From the NCBI GenBank assembly GCA_002421005.1, contig DIJC01000024.1, forward strand, positions 63,955 to 127,954: a stretch of 64,000 bases of DNA. Direction: 5' to 3'. The notes below the pieces were generated by a model. That model did not search any database. It was given only the letters and a program-made list of their open reading frames with translations, and was not told where the DNA came from. The translations under genes and the position numbers were made by a program. This document shows positions 25,367 through 34,102 of the stretch, piece by piece; the first letter of the stretch is position 1; each line of letters opens with the position of its first letter. The DNA is from Enterobacteriaceae bacterium UBA5654. Its GTDB lineage: Bacteria; Pseudomonadota; Gammaproteobacteria; Enterobacterales; Enterobacteriaceae.

Positions 25367-25574
25367 TTATGTAGCTCTACTCGCCTGCCTGATATTGAAC
25401 AAAGCATCGCTTTTGCACCGTATGCCAGCAGATCGCCGCCGTGCTGCCTCAATTGTCTTACCACAAAACTGTGATCGTCTCCCCAGTTTTACCCGGCTAC
25501 AAAAAAAGCAGTTGTTTCAGCGCAAATCCTGTGCTTGTATGAAAGCACTAACTTCATAAGTCATCAGGTCCCTA

Positions 25575-25673
25575 ATGAACCATTCCATGCTCAACACGAC
25601 GCTACTAGCAACCGCGCTACCCGCTGCGGCTGTCGTCGTGCGTGTGGTGGTGGTCGTCGGCAATGCGCCGTAG
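25575..25673 (+). CDS. ivbL: ilvBN operon leader peptide IvbL (32 residues)
   Basis: The peptide begins MNHSML and contains a run of Val codons around a single Arg (VVVRVVVVVGNAP), plus several Leu codons. Ribosome stalling at these codons when Val or Leu is scarce prevents the terminator at 25694 from forming. The sequence is nearly that of E. coli IvbL. The interval 25367-25574 holds the ilvB promoter and no other gene. Confidence 0.95.
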   Translation: MNHSMLNTTLLATALPAAAVVVRVVVVVGNAP

Positions 25674-25693
25674 GGTCCTGGACACACACTTCC

Positions 25694-25727
25694 AAAACCC
25701 CGCCGGCGCAAACCGGGCGGGGTTTTT
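25694..25727 (+). terminator. Attenuator terminator of ilvBN
   Basis: AAAACCCCGCC and GGCGGGGTTTT form a GC-rich stem followed by T residues, 20 bases after the ivbL stop. It is the transcription attenuator of the operon. Confidence 0.93.
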
Positions 25728-25776
25728 CGTTTAAGAGCCTGCCCGGAAAGTCGGCCCAGAAGAAAAGGACTGGAGC

Positions 25777-27465
25777 ATGGCAAGTTCGGGCACAATATCG
25801 CAGACCACACGCTATACCGGCGCGCAGTTGATCGTACATTTACTGGAGCGTCAGGGCATCACGACGGTAACGGGCATCCCCGGCGGGACAGTGCTTCCTC
25901 TCTATGACGCATTAAGCCAGAGCAAATCTATCCGCCATATCCTGGCGCGTCACGAACAGGGCGCGGGATTTATTGCCCAGGGCATGGCGCGTACCGACGG
26001 TAAACCCGCCGTGTGTATCGCCTGTAGCGGACCGGGTGCGACTAACCTGGTGACGGCTATCGCCGATGCGCGTCTCGACTCCATTCCGCTGGTCTGCATT
26101 ACCGGTCAGGTTCCCGCCTCGATGATCGGCACCGACGCTTTTCAGGAAGTGGATACCTACGGTATTTCTATCCCCATCACCAAACATAACTATTTAGTGC
26201 GTAACATCGCCGAACTGCCACAGGTGATAAGCGATGCGTTTCGGATCGCCCAGTCCGGGCGTCCGGGGCCGGTGTGGATAGATATTCCTAAGGACGTACA
26301 AACCGCTGAAATTGAGATGAGCGAACTGCCGGAGCCGGGCTGCCGCACGCCAGCGCCCGCCTTTGAAGCGCACAGTATTCACGACGCGGCGGCGATGATT
26401 AACGCGGCCTCGCGCCCGGTGCTCTATCTGGGCGGCGGCACCATTAACGCCCCGGAACAGGTGCGCCAGCTGGCGGAGAAAGCGAATCTGCCGACCACGA
26501 TGACCCTGCTGGCGCTGGGCATGTTGCCGAAGGCACATCCGCTGTCGCTGGGCATGTTGGGGATGCACGGTGCGCGCAGCACCAATTATATTTTGCAGGA
26601 GTCGGATTTGCTGGTGGTACTCGGCGCACGTTTTGATGACCGGGCGATCGGCAAAACCGCTGAATTCTGTCCGAATGCGAAGATTATTCATGTGGACATT
26701 GACCGCGCCGAACTGGGAAAAATTAAGCAGCCGCACATCGCCATTCAGGCCGACGTTGGCGAAGTGCTGGATGCCCTGATCCCCCATATCGACGCCCAGC
26801 CGCGCACGGAGTGGCGCGCGCTGGTAGCGGATTTACAGCGCGAATTCCCCGGCGCGATCCCGGAAGCGGGCGATCCGCTGAGTCACTACGGGCTGATTAA
26901 CGCTGTCGCCGCCTGTGTGGATGATAGCGCCATCGTCACCACCGACGTCGGTCAGCACCAGATGTGGACTGCACAGGCTTACCCGCTGAACCGTCCGCGC
27001 CAGTGGCTGACCTCCGGCGGGCTGGGCACGATGGGCTTTGGACTTCCGGCGGCCATTGGTGCCGCGCTGGCTAATCCTGACCGCAAAGTGTTGTGTTTTT
27101 CTGGTGACGGCAGCCTGATGATGAATATTCAGGAAATGGCCACTGCCGCCGAAAATAATCTCGACGTCAAAATCATTCTGATGAATAACGAGGCGCTGGG
27201 GCTGGTTCATCAGCAGCAAAGCCTGTTTTATCCGCAGGGCGTTTTTGCCGCCACCTATCCCGGCACCGTGAACTTTATGCTGATCGCCGCCGGATTTGGT
27301 CTGCAAACCTGCGATTTAAATGCGCAGGATGATCCGCAGGCGGCCTTGCAGGAGATTATCGCCCGGCCCGGTCCGGCGTTGATCCACGTGCGCATTGATG
27401 CCAGTGAAAAAGTGTATCCAATGGTTCCGCCGGGTGCGGCCAATACTGAAATGGTGGGGGAATAA
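25777..27465 (+). CDS. ilvB: Acetolactate synthase I, large subunit IlvB
   Basis: The 562-residue ThDP enzyme condenses two pyruvates, or pyruvate and 2-ketobutyrate, in valine, leucine and isoleucine synthesis. The order is ThDP pyrimidine-binding domain with the catalytic Glu in ARHEQGAGF, central FAD domain, and the ThDP/Mg2+ domain with GDGSLMMNIQEMATAAENN. Length equals E. coli IlvB. It is controlled by the ivbL attenuator and followed three bases later by ilvN. Confidence 0.97.
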   Translation: MASSGTISQTTRYTGAQLIVHLLERQGITTVTGIPGGTVLPLYDALSQSKSIRHILARHEQGAGFIAQGMARTDGKPAVCIACSGPGATNLVTAIADARLDSIPLVCITGQVPASMIGTDAFQEVDTYGISIPITKHNYLVRNIAELPQVISDAFRIAQSGRPGPVWIDIPKDVQTAEIEMSELPEPGCRTPAPAFEAHSIHDAAAMINAASRPVLYLGGGTINAPEQVRQLAEKANLPTTMTLLALGMLPKAHPLSLGMLGMHGARSTNYILQESDLLVVLGARFDDRAIGKTAEFCPNAKIIHVDIDRAELGKIKQPHIAIQADVGEVLDALIPHIDAQPRTEWRALVADLQREFPGAIPEAGDPLSHYGLINAVAACVDDSAIVTTDVGQHQMWTAQAYPLNRPRQWLTSGGLGTMGFGLPAAIGAALANPDRKVLCFSGDGSLMMNIQEMATAAENNLDVKIILMNNEALGLVHQQQSLFYPQGVFAATYPGTVNFMLIAAGFGLQTCDLNAQDDPQAALQEIIARPGPALIHVRIDASEKVYPMVPPGAANTEMVGE

Positions 27466-27468
27466 ACC

Positions 27469-27759
27469 ATGCAACAGCTCACTCACGAAAACGTTATTCT
27501 GGAACTCACCGTGCGCAACCACCCTGGCGTTATGACCCACGTCTGCGGCCTGTTTGCCCGTCGTGCGTTTAACGTTGAAGGCATTCTGTGTCTGCCGCTA
27601 CGGGACACCGAGCTCAGCCGTATCTGGCTGCTGGTCAACGACGACTGGCGGCTGGAGCAGATGATAAGCCAGGTCGAAAAACTGGAGGACGTGGTAAAAA
27701 TCAACCGCAGCCAGTCTGATCCGACGATGTTTAACAAAATATCGGTGTTCTTTGAGTAA
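27469..27759 (+). CDS. ilvN: Acetolactate synthase I, small regulatory subunit IlvN
   Basis: The 96-residue protein is a single ACT domain (ILELTVRNHPGVMTHVCGLFARRAFNVEGI) that binds valine and gives feedback inhibition. It starts three bases after ilvB. In K-12 uhpA follows; here the next gene is unrelated. Confidence 0.96.
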   Translation: MQQLTHENVILELTVRNHPGVMTHVCGLFARRAFNVEGILCLPLRDTELSRIWLLVNDDWRLEQMISQVEKLEDVVKINRSQSDPTMFNKISVFFE

Positions 27760-27767
27760 ATCTTGCA

Positions 27768-27798
27768 GGCTGAACGAGGGGTAATCCCTTGTTCAGCC
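27768..27798 (+). terminator. Hairpin after ilvN
   Basis: GGCTGAACGAGGG pairs with CCCTTGTTCAGCC with one wobble around GTAAT. It lies eight bases after the ilvN stop. A strong T-run is lacking. The following 220 bases are AT-rich and hold no recognisable gene. Confidence 0.65.
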
Positions 27799-28021
27799 AG
27801 AATTTACTAATTGATGAGTGTGTTATTTCTTTGCATAAAATGAGTAGCTTATCAAAAAATGTTGAGCGGCTAACGAAGACCTGTTTTTTAATATCCCTTC
27901 AATTATTAATGGTGCTTTTTTAGATACACATAACCGCTCTATATGCCACATATGGTGACTTTACGGTATCATTTTGGAATGGTATTATGGCGGAATTCTT
28001 AATATTATGAGCGTGTAAGTG

Positions 28022-29059
28022 ATGGATATCGTTGAACATTTGTTTATTGTTTGCTCCCCGCTTCAGCTCAGAATTGTTTCGCAAATTAAACAGCGATATA
28101 GCAATTATCGCTTCCATGTGATCTACCTCAAGACCAAAGTCGAGCTAAAACCTTATATCTACGAAGCGGTAAATAACGATTTCGCTTCTGGCCTGGTTGC
28201 CAATATGGACTATGGTTTTTTTAATATTCTTAAAATAAAAAACTTTCTTAATCGTAAGAACATTGCCTGTGTTTATATGGCGAACATTAGCCATCTTTCT
28301 ATTCAGTACATATTGAAGTTGTTGCCCCGCAACGTCAAAATAAGAACCTTTGATGACGGTATTTTAAGTATTAACTCGGTAGGTTATCTGGATAAACAGA
28401 TAAAACTCCGTAAAGGTCTTAGCCGCAAGCTCACTCAGGCATGGCTTGGCACGCCTTACAACATCAGAGATATCGCTGAAAAAAGCGAGTTGCATTTTTC
28501 GATTGTTAATAAAGAAAGCAACAACCGTAATGTTAAATGCGATATTGTGTATCTTGATATTATTTCGAATGACTATCTGACGGCATCCCATCACACCGCC
28601 ATTGCGCGCAATCAGGGGGAAATCAATGTTTTTGTCGGATCTAAATTCAAAGATATTCTCCATAGTAAAAATGATGATAACCTTGCGGCACTGGTAAATA
28701 AAATAAAGCATATTTCCGACCGTCATCGCGCTTTTCAATATTTAAGGCATCCACGAGAGAAAAGCAGTCAGCGTTTCGGTATGGAAGAGATCGTCCTGGA
28801 TTCGATCTCCGAAGATTACATCTGCCAGCTCTCGACGCGCTATCAGCGCGTCAACGTCTTTGGCTTCGCCAGTACCTGCCAGCTCAACGTGATGAAATTA
28901 GACAATGTTCACATCACGCTGCTAAAAACCTCGCTGATCCGGCCTGATATTCGTGATTCCTTCGCGCTGTTTGCAAATAGCGAAAAGGTGGACATCCTTG
29001 ACCTGGATGAACCTTCTGCGGTCAGCGAACCGCTTATTCACTCTCAGAATCTGGCGTAA
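28022..29059 (+). CDS. Sialyltransferase-like glycosyltransferase (GT52/GT38-type motifs)
   Basis: The 345-residue protein shows three motifs shared by bacterial sialyl- and polysialyltransferases: an acidic DDG at 111-113 (TFDDGILSI), an HP motif at 243-244 (LRHPREKS) and a serine/threonine motif at 284-285 (FGFASTCQ). The start LFIVCSPLQLRI also resembles the first strand of GT52 enzymes. Such enzymes move sialic acid from CMP-sialic acid onto surface glycans. No sialic acid synthesis gene is nearby. The gene and its upstream region are clearly more AT-rich than the neighbours, a sign of transfer. The ATG at 28022 has no good ribosome site; GTG at 28019 is possible. Its 3' end overlaps deoQ by 26 bases. 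Confidence 0.65.
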   Translation: MDIVEHLFIVCSPLQLRIVSQIKQRYSNYRFHVIYLKTKVELKPYIYEAVNNDFASGLVANMDYGFFNILKIKNFLNRKNIACVYMANISHLSIQYILKLLPRNVKIRTFDDGILSINSVGYLDKQIKLRKGLSRKLTQAWLGTPYNIRDIAEKSELHFSIVNKESNNRNVKCDIVYLDIISNDYLTASHHTAIARNQGEINVFVGSKFKDILHSKNDDNLAALVNKIKHISDRHRAFQYLRHPREKSSQRFGMEEIVLDSISEDYICQLSTRYQRVNVFGFASTCQLNVMKLDNVHITLLKTSLIRPDIRDSFALFANSEKVDILDLDEPSAVSEPLIHSQNLA

Positions 29060-29819
29060 TTACTTTTACGGAGCCGTTCCGGCACTGGGCGGCATACTCT
29101 GTCGGTAGCGGCCGGTCGCTGATCAGCACGTCAAACGCGGAAAGCGCTCCCAGACTGGCGGGCGCAACTTCATCAAATAGCGCATGGCGCGCCAGCAGGA
29201 TTTTGCGCAGGCCGTGATCCATCGCTTTGCGTTTGGTGGCGAGGTCGTCCGCATTAAACCAGGTCACGCCGAAGTGAGTATGTACGCCGCTGGCGGAAAT
29301 AAAGACTTTGCGCGGGTTAAGCGAATCGAGTGGTGATGGATTATTGGCGTCGTAGAAAGCGTCACTCTTCGCGCGATAAGTTCCCCCGCACAGAACCGCC
29401 GTCGCGTTCGCCTTTTCATTCAGCGCCACAAAAACCCGATGTGAATAGCAGATGCCGGTAAAGGTAATGTCATCGGGGATCATGCTGATAACCAGCGGCA
29501 TTTCCGCGCCGTTATCAAAAAAAACCAGATCGTTTTCGTTGACCAGTCCCGCAGCCAGAATCGCCAGCGGAACGTCATCCTGATGATGAGGCGCGGGTGG
29601 CAGCGAAGATGCCACGGGCTGGGCAGGCTTGTTCACCATCACGATATAACCCCCGAGCAGGGTCAGCGGCAGGGGATCGGGGCTTTCCTGACTGAAATCG
29701 CGGCGAATGGTCATCACCGACACTTCCAGCATCCGCGCCGCCTCTTTAAGGTGGATACGATCGGTCTTTTTCAGAAGCTCCATCAGGCGACGAATACGTT
29801 CTTTTTGTTTGGTCTCCAT
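29034..29819 (-). CDS. deoQ: DeoQ, DeoR-family repressor of deoxyribose use
   Basis: The 261-residue protein starts at the ATG at 29819 (METKQKERIRR) after GAGAGGG. A DeoR helix-turn-helix is at about 6-60 (HLKEAARMLEVSVMTIRRDF) and a sugar-phosphate-isomerase-like sensor domain follows. It resembles E. coli DeoR and lies divergent from deoK, deoP and deoX, the arrangement known from Salmonella deoQKPX. Its effector is probably deoxyribose 5-phosphate or a relative (inference). The 3' end overlaps the convergent glycosyltransferase gene. Confidence 0.85.
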   Translation of the reverse strand: METKQKERIRRLMELLKKTDRIHLKEAARMLEVSVMTIRRDFSQESPDPLPLTLLGGYIVMVNKPAQPVASSLPPAPHHQDDVPLAILAAGLVNENDLVFFDNGAEMPLVISMIPDDITFTGICYSHRVFVALNEKANATAVLCGGTYRAKSDAFYDANNPSPLDSLNPRKVFISASGVHTHFGVTWFNADDLATKRKAMDHGLRKILLARHALFDEVAPASLGALSAFDVLISDRPLPTEYAAQCRNGSVKVITPDSESE

Positions 29820-29853
29820 TTTCCCTCTCATCAGACGCGGATAATGTTTCGTG

Positions 29854-30099
29854 AGTAACATTTTCTTGTCGTCAGTAACATGGCGACCATGAGTTACTAT
29901 ACTGTGCGCAAATGTGAAAGAAAAGCCCGTTATGCGGCGTATTTCGCGATATAACCGTCAAATTATCAACTGATTATCCTTTTATGAAGCCACAGACGCT
30001 GGCAGAACTTCCCGTAGATTGAGTAAATTCCAGGCGAGGAAATCGTTGCATAATCGCGATCCTAGTCACAAATGATACTAAAATAACATGCTAATGTTA
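29854..30099. promoter_or_regulatory. Candidate DeoQ operators between deoQ and deoK
   Basis: AGTAACAT occurs at 29854-29861 and again exactly 20 bases later at 29874-29881, and AGTTACT lies at 29892-29898. Nearer deoK, TAACATGCTAATGTTA at 30084-30099 is a perfect 16-base palindrome of the same word. E. coli DeoR uses a TGTTA-containing palindrome. The interval 29820-30142 holds no gene. Confidence 0.6.
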
Positions 30100-30142
30100 C
30101 GATAATATCATTGTTATGTGATTGTTTCCGAGAGGTAGTAAA

Positions 30143-31063
30143 ATGGATATCGCGGTTATCGGCTCCAACATGGTGGATCTCATCACCTACACCCACCAGA
30201 TGCCTAAAGAGGGCGAAACGCTTGAAGCGCCCGCGTTCAAAATCGGCTGCGGCGGCAAGGGGGCGAACCAGGCTGTGGCGGCCGCCAAGCTGAATTCTAA
30301 AGTGCTGATGCTGACCAAAGTCGGCGACGATATTTTTGCTGATAATACCATTCGTAACCTGGAGTCATGGGGCATCAATACCACCTATGTGGAGAAAGTC
30401 CCCTGTACCAGCAGCGGCGTGGCGCCTATTTTTGTTAATCCCAATTCCAGCAACAGCATTCTGATTATTAAAGGGGCTAACAAATTCCTCTCCCCGGAGG
30501 ATATCGACCGCGCGGCAGAAGATTTAAAAAAATGCCAGCTTATTGTTCTGCAACTGGAAGTTCAGCTGGAGACGGTGTATCACGCCATCGAATTCGGCAA
30601 AAAACACGGCATCAAAGTGCTGTTAAATCCGGCTCCGGCGCTGCGCGAACTGGATATGTCGTATACCTGTAAATGCGATTTCTTTGTGCCTAATGAAACC
30701 GAGCTGGAAATTCTGACCGGAATGCCGGTGGACACTCACGATAATATTCGTGCCGCCGCCCGTAGTCTGATCGAAAAAGGGTTGAATAATATTATTGTCA
30801 CAATGGGCGAAAAAGGTGCGCTGTGGTTAACGCGCGACCAGGAAGTCCATGTTCCCTCTTATAAAGTCAATGCCGTCGACACCAGCGGCGCGGGCGACGC
30901 CTTTATCGGTTGCTTTGCGCATTATTACGTCCAGAGCGGAGATGTTGAAACCGCCATGAAAAAAGCCTCTCTCTTCGCCGCTTTTAGCGTGACGGGAAAA
31001 GGCACTCAGTCGTCATATCCCAGCATTGAGCAATTCAATGAATTTCTGGCATTAAACGAATAA
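30143..31063 (+). CDS. deoK: Deoxyribokinase DeoK (PfkB/ribokinase family)
   Basis: The 306-residue kinase starts at the ATG at 30143 (MDIAVIGSNMVDL) after GAGAGG. PfkB signature 1 is in GCGGKGANQAVAAAKL and signature 2 in VDTSGAGDAFIGCFAH with the catalytic Asp of GAGD. It phosphorylates 2-deoxy-D-ribose at O5. It is the first gene of deoKPX. Confidence 0.9.
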   Translation: MDIAVIGSNMVDLITYTHQMPKEGETLEAPAFKIGCGGKGANQAVAAAKLNSKVLMLTKVGDDIFADNTIRNLESWGINTTYVEKVPCTSSGVAPIFVNPNSSNSILIIKGANKFLSPEDIDRAAEDLKKCQLIVLQLEVQLETVYHAIEFGKKHGIKVLLNPAPALRELDMSYTCKCDFFVPNETELEILTGMPVDTHDNIRAAARSLIEKGLNNIIVTMGEKGALWLTRDQEVHVPSYKVNAVDTSGAGDAFIGCFAHYYVQSGDVETAMKKASLFAAFSVTGKGTQSSYPSIEQFNEFLALNE

Positions 31064-31090
31064 TCACCCTGCACAGTAAAAGGTAGCACT

Positions 31091-32407
31091 ATGAACGATA
31101 AAAACATCGTTCAGATGCCTGACGGGTATCTGAATAAAACACCTCTGTTCCAGTTTATTTTGTTATCCTGCCTGTTCCCACTCTGGGGATGCGCGGCTGC
31201 GTTAAATGATATTTTAATTACCCAGTTCAAAAGTGTTTTTTCATTAAGTAACTTCGCATCGGCGCTGGTACAAAGCGCCTTTTACGGCGGTTATTTTTTA
31301 ATTGCGATCCCGGCCTCGCTGGTCATTAAAAAAACCAGCTACAAAGTGGCTATTTTAACCGGCCTGACGCTGTATATCGTTGGCTGTACCCTGTTCTTCC
31401 CCGCCTCGCACATGGCCACCTACACCATGTTCCTGGCGGCGATTTTCGCCATCGCCATTGGTCTGAGCTTCCTGGAAACGGCGGCAAACACTTACAGTTC
31501 AATGATTGGACCGAGGGCTTACGCCACGCTGCGCCTCAACATCAGCCAGACCTTCTACCCGATTGGTGCGGCGGCAGGGATCCTGCTGGGGAAATATCTG
31601 GTCTTCTCCGAAGGCGAGAGTTTGCAAAAACAGATGGCGGGCATGAACGCGGAGCAGATCCACAACTTCAAAGTCTTGATGCTGGAAAACACGCTGGAGC
31701 CGTATAAGTACATGATTATGGTGCTGGTTGTGGTGATGGTGCTGTTCCTGCTGACCCGCTTCCCGACCTGTAAAGTGGCGCAAACGGCAAGCCACAGACG
31801 CCCGTCGGCAATGGATACGCTGCGCTATCTGGCGAGCAATGCCCGCTTCCGTCGCGGTATTCTGGCGCAATTCCTTTATGTCGGGATGCAGGTTGCGGTC
31901 TGGTCTTTCACCATTCGTCTGGCGCTGGAACTGGGTGACATTAACGAGCGCGATGCTTCCAACTTTATGGTCTACAGCTTCGCCTGTTTCTTCATTGGCA
32001 AATTCATCGCCAATATCCTGATGACCCGTTTTAACCCGGAAAAAGTGCTGATCCTCTATTCCATCATCGGCGCGCTGTTCCTCGTCTATGTCGCGCTGGC
32101 ACCCAGCTTCAGCGCGGTCTACGTCGCGGTATTAGTGAGCGTGCTGTTCGGACCCTGCTGGGCGACGATCTATGCCGGAACGCTGGATACGGTGGATAAC
32201 GAACATACAGAAATGGCGGGCGCGGTGATCGTCATGGCGATTGTTGGCGCGGCGGTAGTCCCGGCGGTTCAGGGCTACGTGGCGGACATGCTGCACTCGC
32301 TCCAGCTTTCCTTCCTCGTTTCAATGCTGTGCTTTGTGTATGTGGGCATCTACTTCTGGCGTGAAAGCAAGGTCCGGCGCAACCTGACCGCAGCCACGGC
32401 TTCCTGA
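31091..32407 (+). CDS. deoP: Deoxyribose permease DeoP (MFS, fucose permease-like)
   Basis: The 438-residue protein has twelve membrane segments of the FucP branch of the major facilitator superfamily (start FILLSCLFPLWGCAAALNDI). It lies 27 bases after deoK and 11 before deoX. In Salmonella the same gene imports 2-deoxy-D-ribose. Confidence 0.9.
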   Translation: MNDKNIVQMPDGYLNKTPLFQFILLSCLFPLWGCAAALNDILITQFKSVFSLSNFASALVQSAFYGGYFLIAIPASLVIKKTSYKVAILTGLTLYIVGCTLFFPASHMATYTMFLAAIFAIAIGLSFLETAANTYSSMIGPRAYATLRLNISQTFYPIGAAAGILLGKYLVFSEGESLQKQMAGMNAEQIHNFKVLMLENTLEPYKYMIMVLVVVMVLFLLTRFPTCKVAQTASHRRPSAMDTLRYLASNARFRRGILAQFLYVGMQVAVWSFTIRLALELGDINERDASNFMVYSFACFFIGKFIANILMTRFNPEKVLILYSIIGALFLVYVALAPSFSAVYVAVLVSVLFGPCWATIYAGTLDTVDNEHTEMAGAVIVMAIVGAAVVPAVQGYVADMLHSLQLSFLVSMLCFVYVGIYFWRESKVRRNLTAATAS

Positions 32408-32418
32408 GGAGAACAATC

Positions 32419-33432
32419 ATGACAACGCGTTTAACGCTCTGGCGGGAACTGTTCAGCGAACAGCCGCGTATCCTGCTTGAAAATGACGATTTCACCGTTA
32501 CGGCCTTCCGCTATGCCAGTGGCGTCGAGGGGCTGCGCGTCGCCAACGCGCGCGGGCATCTGGTCATTCTTCCCTGGATGGGGCAAATGATTTGGGATGC
32601 GGTGTTTGACGGGCAGGATCTGACCATGCGCAACATGTTCAGCCAGCCGAAGCCCGCCGGTGAAATCGTGGAAACCTACGGCTGTTTCGCCTTTCACTCC
32701 GGCCTGCTGGCGAACGGCTGCCCGTCGCCGGAAGATACCCATCCGCTGCATGGCGAAATGGCCTGCGCCCGGATGGACGACGCCTGGCTGGAACTGGCGG
32801 GTGATAGCCTGCGCATTGGCGGAGGCTATGAATACGTGATGGGCTTCGGCCATCATTATCAGGCGCAGCCTGCGGTCGTCATGCATAAAGGCAGCGCGCT
32901 GTTTGATATTCAGATGGCGGTAACTAACCTGGCATCGGTTGCCATGCCGCTCCAGTACATGTGCCATATGAATTATGCTTACGTGGCGCAGGCGACCTTC
33001 AGCCAGAACGTGCCGGACGAGGCGCTGACGCTGCGCGAGTCGGTTCCGGCACACGTTAAACCGACGGAACAGTGGCTGGCTTTCAATCAGCGAATTTTGC
33101 AGGGGGAAGCCTCGCTGGAAATCCTTAATGAGCCGCACTATTACGACCCGGAGATCGTCTTTTTTGCCGACAAACTCGATCGCTATGCAAGCGCGCCAGA
33201 GTTTCGCATGATCGCCCCCGATGGCACCACGTTCGTCACGCGATTCTCCAGCGCTGACTTCAATTACGTCACGCGCTGGATCCTCTACAACGGCGATCAG
33301 CAGGTTGCCGCCTTTGCGCTCCCCGCTACCTGCCGCCCGGAGGGTTTCCTGGCTGCGCAAAACAACGGCACCCTGGCGCATCTTGAGCCGCAGCAAACGC
33401 GCCGCTTCAGTGTGACGACCGGTATTGCCTGA
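32419..33432 (+). CDS. deoX: DeoX, DUF4432 aldose-epimerase-like protein
   Basis: The 337-residue protein resembles aldose 1-epimerases of the DUF4432 type, with histidines in FHSGLLANGC and HPLHGEM that suit a mutarotase site. In deoQKPX clusters DeoX is thought to help use of deoxyribose, perhaps by interconverting anomers; this is not proven. A hairpin with arms CCGGCCAG and CTGGCCGG follows at 33439-33461 and may end the operon. Confidence 0.85.
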   Translation: MTTRLTLWRELFSEQPRILLENDDFTVTAFRYASGVEGLRVANARGHLVILPWMGQMIWDAVFDGQDLTMRNMFSQPKPAGEIVETYGCFAFHSGLLANGCPSPEDTHPLHGEMACARMDDAWLELAGDSLRIGGGYEYVMGFGHHYQAQPAVVMHKGSALFDIQMAVTNLASVAMPLQYMCHMNYAYVAQATFSQNVPDEALTLRESVPAHVKPTEQWLAFNQRILQGEASLEILNEPHYYDPEIVFFADKLDRYASAPEFRMIAPDGTTFVTRFSSADFNYVTRWILYNGDQQVAAFALPATCRPEGFLAAQNNGTLAHLEPQQTRRFSVTTGIA

Positions 33433-33622
33433 TTTCCCCCGGCCAGACTGCTGCTGGCCGGTCAATAAAACTCTCGCGTAAAATCTGACCCTTCCTGAGC
33501 CGCAAATTCCGCAAATGAGGCATAGTGTGGGAGTATGTCCTGTTAACAGAACCCACCCATTGTGTATCATACGATGCTGTTACGCGGCTGCGCTGCCCCG
33601 AAGGACGTTAAGTGAGAGATGC

Positions 33623-34075
33623 ATGATCTGGATAATGCTGGCAACGCTGGTCGTTGTGTTTGTAGTCGGATTTCGGGTATTAACCTCCGGCTCCCGCCGG
33701 GCGATCCGCCGCCTGAGCGAGCGGTTGTCGCTGACGCCGGAGCCGATCGAGTCAATGATTGACCAGATGGGTAAAACGGCTGGTCACGAGTATTTACAGT
33801 ACCTTGAGCGACCGGATGAATCGCATCTGCAAAATGCCGCCCAGGTTTTGCTGATCTGGCAGGTTTCGGTGGTGGATAGCAGCGAACAGAATCTGCTGCG
33901 CTGGCACCGGCTGCTGCAAAAAGCGCGGCTGGCCGCGCCGATTACCGATACCCAGCTCCGTCTGGCGCAGGGTTTTTTACGCGAGCTGGAGCCGGAAGCC
34001 TGGGAGCTGAATGCCTTTCAGACGCGCTATAACGCGCTGTTTATGCCGGAAGAGGGCGTGTTCTGGCTGCACTGA
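33623..34075 (+). CDS. yicN: YicN, DUF1198 membrane-anchored protein
   Basis: The 150-residue protein starts MIWIMLATLVVVFVVGF, one membrane anchor, followed by a conserved cytosolic part (PDESHLQNAAQVLLIWQ, ARLAAPITD). It equals E. coli YicN in length. Its function is unknown. An upstream in-frame extension does not match the family. The 74-bp repeat array begins about 25 bases after its stop. Confidence 0.9.
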   Translation: MIWIMLATLVVVFVVGFRVLTSGSRRAIRRLSERLSLTPEPIESMIDQMGKTAGHEYLQYLERPDESHLQNAAQVLLIWQVSVVDSSEQNLLRWHRLLQKARLAAPITDTQLRLAQGFLRELEPEAWELNAFQTRYNALFMPEEGVFWLH

Positions 34076-34102
34076 TGGGATGGGGGCTTTCGGGCGCGTA
34101 CT

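Noticed and set aside
25176..25559. A 127-codon plus-strand frame over the istR region.
   Set aside because: It covers the istR promoter, RNA and terminator and the ilvB promoter and has no family resemblance.
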